NCBI GenBank assembly: GCA_028671895.1 | Contig: CM053798.1 | Coordinates: 10,000,001 to 10,064,000 of the forward strand | DNA from: Oenanthe sinensis | Taxonomy: Eukaryota > Streptophyta > Magnoliopsida > Apiales > Apiaceae | DNA length: 64,000 nt | Reading direction: 5' to 3' | Shown: in pieces, positions 57,190 through 64,000 of the stretch | Layout of the letters: each line of letters starts with the position of its first letter | How positions within the stretch are numbered: position 1 is the stretch's first letter | Program-made: the position numbers and the translations under genes | The notes under the pieces: model-generated | What the model was told of the DNA's origin: nothing | What the model saw: the letters and a program-made list of their open reading frames with translations, nothing else | Database searches by the model: none

Positions 57190-60100
57190 TTATTCAGAAT
57201 CGCTAATAATCATCGGATCTCCTAAAGAAGCCCCAGAATTATTAGTTCTGGATGTCGAGCTCAAGTCACACGTTATGACATTTGTTCTGGATGTGTTGGG
57301 TAGAAACCATGAACCATCAGATTTGATCTCAATTTCTGCAGTGTCAGCTCCAGATTCCTCCATCTAAATAATACAAAAAAAGCCATGCACTAAAGTTAGT
57401 GGTTGTCAAAGGGTTTCCATATATATAATATATCGCCAAACTGAAACTGTGAAAGCCATAGTAGTATACCGTGCGTATAACTTGATTGAAATAGGGGTCT
57501 ATAATAATGTCCTCCCATGAATAGTTTTTCAGACAAATGGGACATTTCGACTGCAACCAAATGGACACTCATTATACACAATTCACAGAGATAACATTAA
57601 AAACTAAGTTGTTTACAAATTCTCTTGCCTTCCTAGTTCTCTGGCTGAGCCCCAGAAATGATTCAAGATCAAAGCAACCCATGTGGACGCATGACTTAAA
57701 TCTGCTAGCCGTCTTCATTCTAGCACCACTTATCTGCCAGTCAAGCGTTGATATGATAATAAAATAAAAAGAATTCTTATCAAAATTTCTCAAATGTCTG
57801 AGTTAGTGAAAATGAAATAATATGGAACAAGGATCAAAAGACGTAAAAAACAAATAAGGAGTGAGGAAATTAATGTTTATTTACTTTATTTTACTTTAAA
57901 AAATCAACTGTAATTAATTTGGTGTTTTGATTATATAGGGATCCAAATGATGTATTCGTAACTAATAATGATATTTTTTTAAAAGAACAACTGATGATAC
58001 TTTATTACTAGGAAGATAAAATCAATTATGATTAATTTCAATAATGACTTTCCTTGGGTGGAGATTACAAGTGTTGGGATATCTATTTAAATAGTTGCAT
58101 CCCTTCATTGTTTTAAAGTTTCAAGATCTGATTTTATACCAATTCAAAGTGGAGGTAAGTTCTATCTGTTCTATGAAAAAAAATCTTAACTCTGCTTTCC
58201 TCAACCGGTATTAAAATCTTAATATCGAGCAATTATAATATATATATGCACATTCAGCATACACCTACATTTTATATAAATATTTAATAAAACATAACTT
58301 ACTGGGCAGCAGAGATTAACTGTCGCAAAAAGAACTTCCAAGTCTGTATCAGCAGCATTTTCATGTGATGCTGTTCCACCTCTAAGGCAGCGAATGACGC
58401 GTGCTGTAGCATCATTCAATGGCTCCCCCTCCTGTTCTTTAGGAATTAAGTTGCAAACCTAGTAATAAAAAGAACATAAAGAAAGATAACAGAGTAATTA
58501 AGATATGAAGTCAGTAAAAAACAAGAAAATACAAGGAAATGAACTTTCTAAAGTTTTGTAAATAGCTCAAAAGGTGACAACGAGTAGCAAGCCAGAATAG
58601 CAGAAAAAGACCTACGCAATCACACTTCATGATAATATGCATTTCTTAATTCTAGTGGAAATTTATGGGTGTTAAACGTTGATTCTATGTATACCCTGTT
58701 GTGCGACAATATTCATTGTTTGGCTTATTTGGTGAGTTTTATTCTTAGAGTTGTGTATTTTAGATAAGTTTTTTTTTTATCTTTCCTTATTTAGAACTTT
58801 GTTTTTGGAAAATCTTCTGCATGAAACAGAGAATGATAGATGTTATACATGTGGAATAATAGGAAACGGAAAGAAGCATGGAAGGAAACACTTGCAGTTA
58901 GATAGATTACTGTCATTAGAGCTCTTATAATATTTACATGTTGAACCTTATTTCTAAATACAAACACACACACATACAGAGACTGGTCTGAAGTAGAGTA
59001 ATGTTTATACTCAATATTTGGGTCTTTGATATTAATAATCTTATGAGCTTTCTTTATTCCAACAGAGTAACTAATTTTCTGTTCTGCCAATTAGCTACCT
59101 GTCTCTTTGGGTTGAAAACATACCATGCATGTTTAATTAATTATGATATCTTAATGCTAATGACTGAGAAGTTTAGATTTAGACTAACATATAAATGACT
59201 GACAGATGTACTAGTACTACAGTAAGAGTTCAAGCAATAATAGACATAAATCATCACTTGAAAGAACAGATACGGTGTAATTTATATTGGATTTATTTAT
59301 AAATAGATTCCTTGAGTTAACAGATTTGCATCAATTTATCTTTTAACATGAAGGTGAACCGAATACATCAAAATAACCATGTTACCAACTTATCATCTTG
59401 AAACAGCACTTCCCCCTTGAGAAATTATGTCTTTTTGTAAGTTAGGCATATCAAACCACTGTAATCTCAAGATTATGGGAGGATAATTAGTGACCAATAG
59501 TTCCTAGTGTTTTTTTCCCTCATCTAAGTTTTACAACTTCTACATGTGTTGCTGAGCTAAAATCAGTACTATTGGATAATCGATTCTCTAAATTATGAGG
59601 TCGGATCTTCTTAATAATAGTATTCACATTTCCATTGAACTATTTATTAGCTATAACTGTTGAGAGCTGCATAAAATTACAATTGAAAACTTTTAATTCT
59701 GTATGAATCAACTTGTATAACAAGGTTAAATACCTCTGGAATGGTGCGCTGTTTTACAAGTCTAACACCTAGACAAAAAATCCGATCGTCATATGCTGAA
59801 AAAGAGATCTTATTCAATCCTTCGTGTAGGTGCATTGAGATCTGCAAGACGCAGTAAAAAACCTACAAGTTAGTATAGAAACTGTTTAGCAGAAAACTAT
59901 TTAGTCACTTAAATTACCTTAGTTTTAAAACACCAATGACCAATGTAATCTTGTTGAAGGGTATATAGTGACTAGTGTAAGACAATAGGTGTCGCAAGGT
60001 AAAGTTGGTCATATAAGGGAGGACTTACAAGTGTACCATTATGGCGACCATCTGGGTCTAACAGCTGATATGCTGATCTTTCGACAGTTTCCACTGGAAT

Positions 60101-63100
60101 GCCTGAGAATTAGCATTGAATAGTATAAGTGCAAGTTTTCCAGCTCAAAGTGTATATATCACAAAATTCATGAAACAACCTTTAAAATACCATGTTTAGG
60201 CCACAATAATTTCATCACGGAACATTGAAACTCCAATTTCAAAACATTAAAAAATGATTGTTAAACATTTATGAGTATCTAAAATGTTTGGAATGACTTG
60301 TAGCTATCTGAGTAGGATAGATCTTTTGGACATGATCTCTATACCACTCTACTTCAAAAATAAAATGTACTACAAATTTATATACAGGGCCAGGGTCCTT
60401 GTCTGAGTGCGTGCAAAAATACCAATTTTAGAGGAGTCTTTCGTCTTAGGCCTTCATAATAAAAAAATATACATACAGAAGTACACATATAAAGACAATT
60501 ATCCATGTCTACATTTAAACATATATACATGTACCTGGCACTGCGTTCTTCATGGTTAGTAATTATTGCAACGCATAGTCGCATACTATAAAGTGCATGT
60601 AGATATTAGGAATTGAAAATTGAGCAACTGAAAATTACATGTCTACATACCATTAACTTTCAATCGAGTAAATGCTGGCCAATGCATTCTGAACTGAACA
60701 ACATCATTAAGGAGAATGCACCAGACCTGGTTAAGAAAATAGTGCTGCAATTTTTCAGTCACCTAATAGTCTGATTAGAAAGCAGGTGAATCAGTTAAAG
60801 CTTACTTGAATTTCATAACCTTCACTCCTAGTTAGACATAGATCTTCACTTTGTACTTCAAATTCTGTATTTAATTTCACAGTGTTTCTTAATCTGTAAA
60901 TAAAAGATATGTAACAATCAGTTGAGGTGATGCATTTTCAAATCAGTTCAGTGTTCAATTAAGTGGATGATTAGGTCATTGCATTCCTTACAACTATATA
61001 ATGAATATCATTTACAAGTCGAGAGTTAGCAGACTAACCGACCCTCTCGGATTTCAGAATGATCCAGTCTTAAAGGATGCAATAAATTCCTCCTACCAAC
61101 CCAAAACCTGATTTCGCAAAACGTTAAAACACTGGGGAAAAAATTAGATACGCATGAAATATTGCAAAAAGATTTAAGGCTAAGTATTCCAACAATCTAC
61201 CATGTGAGGTATGGTACAAAAACAAAAAATATAATTCAACTATGCCTAATCTGGACCTTGAAATGAGCTTTCTTTACCATTAGAAAAAAAGTGACTAGAG
61301 TTCAAATTTGGGTGCCTTCGAAACTTGATTCTAACAGTACAAATTCGTAATAAGGTAAATTGCTAACTATCTCTCATTAATATTGTTGATATTTTCTACA
61401 TAATTTTTGGCAGGTCGAGGAGAGAAGAGAATCTGAAACATATCAACCCATTATCAGCAATGTTGAGTTTTCTCATTCTGATAGTCAGCACACATTTACA
61501 TTTTCTAATAAAACTTTAAAAAGCAGGGTCAACGAGATGTCAACTAGGAAGGGTTAAAAGATTTTATCGAAGATCTTTTAATGGATTTCACAAGGTGCGG
61601 TACGTATATAGGCCTTGTAGCTCCTATGTTACCCTGGAAGTTTCCCAAGGAAAAAGCTTACAAGTAGCAGAACAAAGCATAACTACGGCAGCAAATGAGG
61701 TCAAAATAAAAAGCTATACAAAATCCAATTCTCAGCAACATAAAATTAGAATAACAAATAATATACATGTTATATAGCACATAAACATGTTAATAACAGT
61801 TCCAGGTAAAAGAATATATCGAGAAATACATACAGATCTGCCCGATTTATTCGGCAAATTTCACAGTAGAAGTGAGTTGGGACTGCTCCATGGCCTAGCA
61901 CGCAGGTTTTATGTTGCAACACATGGCAATCTGGATTTTCACACTGTCAAGAGAAAATTTGGGGAAAATAATAATATGATCAGAGTAGATTAAAAAGATG
62001 ACACTTTGTGCAAGAGGAAAAAATTATGTTGATAGATAAATTTTAAATAGCATAAATGACAAAACAGGTTAAGCAATTATGGTAGAAAAATATCCGCAAT
62101 ATAACAGGTTAAAGAATGCAATTATGAAAAATTTAGCTTAGGGTTACATTAAAATAAACAAATCGATACACCCTGTGAAAGATGAAGGTCTCGTTTGTTT
62201 CGACGGAACCTAATGATACTGCAAGGTCTCGTTTGGTTGCATGATTTCAGAATTAACTAAAGTAAAGGTACCTCCAGTTACTCCAAAACAAAGGAACCTG
62301 GTTATCTTATCGACATATGGTAACCACGAGTTACTTAGTCAATATAACTATCAAATTAATACAATTTACAAATATAACTATGTAAGTTTTAGTTGCATGT
62401 TAATGAATCAAACACACACATTTTATTTATCTAGGAACTACGCAATGTAACTTAGTTCAAATGAAGTTCAAGGTACCACTGTAATTAACCGTAAGTTGAC
62501 GAAACAAACGAGGGAGAAGTATAGTTTCAAACACACTTGCACACACACACAAAGTCACAATACATCCAGTGAAAAGATGAAGTAAAATTTCAACCTCAAC
62601 CATATCAGTCATATTTTCAGCTGGCAATGAGGAACCACACGGACAGCAGATCTTTTGAATAAGAGAAGGTGTAGATTGTGCATTGGGTGTCACCCTGGGA
62701 ACATAACTAGTCTGTCCATCTCGTGTTGACCCATACGTTTCTGCAAGCATATTTCTGAACCAACAGGGTAGAACACGTGAATGAAAGAATCATTTCAAGA
62801 GAAATAAACAAGAACCATAAGAACTGAAGGAAAGACTACTGGAAAGACTAGTTTATCTGTTATTCTCAGCTAAATCATTATCAGTAGTATCTACTTAATT
62901 CAAAGAACTACCAAATCTATCACCTGTGCACATCATCAATAATTTTTGCTACTTCTTCCTTTGCAAAAACCTCTGTTGAGGCACTTGTTGATGACACTGC
63001 ACAAAAAGTCAGAAATGCTATATTTGAATCAAACCAAAAGATAAAGTAATAGATATATAAATAAATAAAAACTAATCATTTATGCATTTTTTAATATACA

Positions 63101-63905
63101 ACTATTAGCAGAGGTGGCAGATACTGTTGCTAGGAGCTAGACTTTGTAACTCATGAGTAAAGTTTATTCTTGGACAAGGTGAGTAGTTTCTGTAAAAAAG
63201 AAAGCAAAACTTTCATTATATTTCTCCCTTCCAACAAAATAAAGATTTTTTCCCCACTTCTACCCGGTAGAACCGCAAGTGGTTATTTTCTTCATTGTAG
63301 TTTAGTCAGTGGATACAGACACACACACAGAGAAAGACGGTTACATCTTTATTATGCAACAGCAGAATCCCTTGTGAGGTGAGTAACATTTACAAATATG
63401 ATAACAAGTGCGAGTAAAGTCGATCTACTGTCTTACAGGTATTTTCACCTGTGTTTGTCAATGTCGAAAGATAATTACAAAAACAGTTATAGAATGATAA
63501 AGTAATGTGAGCAGATAACCTTCATGTTCAGAAGTAAGCAAATCTGATATTCTGGCTACTAGGTCCTGCACATCATAAGAAATCAAATTTGAACACCTAA
63601 TATGTTAGTATTTTTCTAGAAATCTCTCAAATGGACTTGAAACATATGCTCAGTAAATCATTTCCATAAATATGTAGCTTCTTAAATAAGGGTATTTCAT
63701 CTCACCACTCATTAATCACCTCATTTAAACAACACAAAACACAAAGATATGCATGCAAAAGAGTAAAGAAATGTTACTATCAACAGCTTTGCAGAAAATA
63801 TAATTAAAGTAATTGACACCATACCTTCTTAATTCCATATGTTGCAAGACCAAGCAGGCTTAGAAGATGCTTTAACTCCTTAACTCGGAATTCTGCCAAC
63901 TTTAA
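57190..63905 (-). CDS. SIZ1: SIZ1-type SUMO E3 ligase (SAP, PHD, PINIT, SP-RING), 5' end outside window
   Basis: Minus strand exons in gene order: 63905-63825, 63565-63520, 62996-62924, 62754-62601, 61943-61834, 60893-60806, 60726-60651, 60102-60029, 59841-59734, 58458-58303, 57733-57629, 57550-57470, 57363-57190. They join in phase to 441 residues plus TAA. SAP: KLAEFRVKELKHLLSLLGL. PHD finger: ICCPCGSSL, then CENPDCHVLQHKTC and FYCEIC. PINIT-like: GYEIQVWCILLNDVVQFRMH, then WPAFTRLKVNGIPVE. SP-RING: VNLCCPISGARMK, FKSCVHMGCFDLESF, KSKCPICLKNYSWEDIIIDP with Cys/His ligands kept. The family transfers SUMO in the nucleus. Odd points: PHD Trp (HVWQH) is Leu; the SP-RING Trp after RK is Ser; the intron after 57629 has a GC donor (AAG|GCAAG); and the protein stops soon after the SP-RING at MIISDSE, far short of SIZ1. 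A SIZ1 paralogue is likely; activity is unproven. Confidence 0.88.
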
Positions 63906-64000
63906 CTAGAGGACGAGATAAAAACATGATAGCATCTATAAGTGTGTATGCATATACAATATGACATAAAATTCATGCATATAAATCTACTTGATTACAG
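63906..64000 (-). other. Intron sequence of the SIZ1-like gene at the right edge
   Basis: Only intron lies between the SAP-domain exon acceptor (CTAG, 63909-63906) and the window edge. The first coding exon with the start codon must be to the right. Confidence 0.6.

Noticed and set aside
57190..63905. Assignment as a PIAL1/2-type SUMO ligase
   Set aside because: SAP and PHD segments are present N-terminal to the PINIT and SP-RING, which is the SIZ1 architecture.

Overview
This is plant nuclear DNA, almost certainly from a dicot. The evidence is long AT-rich intergenic stretches, many GT-AG introns, small non-autonomous transposons of several superfamilies, and proteins of typical plant type (a chloroplast KEA antiporter, a two-LIM actin-binding protein, a DUF295 F-box protein, a SIZ1-type SUMO ligase). 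The species cannot be named from the sequence alone.

Layout, left to right. The left edge holds the first coding exon of a DHH1/RH8-type DEAD-box helicase on the minus strand; the rest of that gene lies outside the window. At 6.9-12.7 kb is a 13-exon gene for a plant AtuA/DUF1446 protein. At 14.4-15.8 kb is a five-exon PLIM2-type LIM protein. From 15.8 to 21 kb there is only decayed repeat sequence. At 21-35.6 kb is a complete 20-coding-exon KEA1/KEA2-type K+/H+ antiporter whose introns carry several transposons. At 40.7-43.8 kb is a FolD-type methylenetetrahydrofolate dehydrogenase/cyclohydrolase whose first exon I could not find. From 44 to 52.8 kb is repeat-rich sequence with an MBF1-like relic. 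At 52.9-54.1 kb (minus) is an F-box/DUF295 gene and at 54.3-55.2 kb (plus) an intronless CAF1 deadenylase. From 57.2 kb to the right edge (minus) are 13 exons of a SIZ1-type SUMO E3 ligase whose 5' end is beyond the window.

The genes do not form a pathway or operon. Two of them, the RH8-type helicase (a decapping activator family) and CAF1 (a deadenylase), belong to mRNA decay, but nothing suggests coordinated control.

I found no undescribed enzymatic system. The most noteworthy signals are structural. (1) Intragenic duplication: the helicase's exon-1 end with its splice donor has been copied into its own first intron, and the segment just before the KEA start codon is repeated through the leader intron. 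(2) Transposons bounded to the base by target-site duplications: three hAT-type elements (two sharing a CGGACTC-containing terminus), a Mutator-like family with terminal inverted repeats near 90 bp, and Helitrons with shared ends. (3) A duplicated 3' end of the SIZ1-like gene on the far side of the F-box and CAF1 genes, plus a 204-bp tandem duplication of an exon-like unit. (4) A shortened SIZ1-type protein ending in a possible SUMO-interacting motif. All exon boundaries were deduced by eye from splice consensus, reading phase and family similarity.
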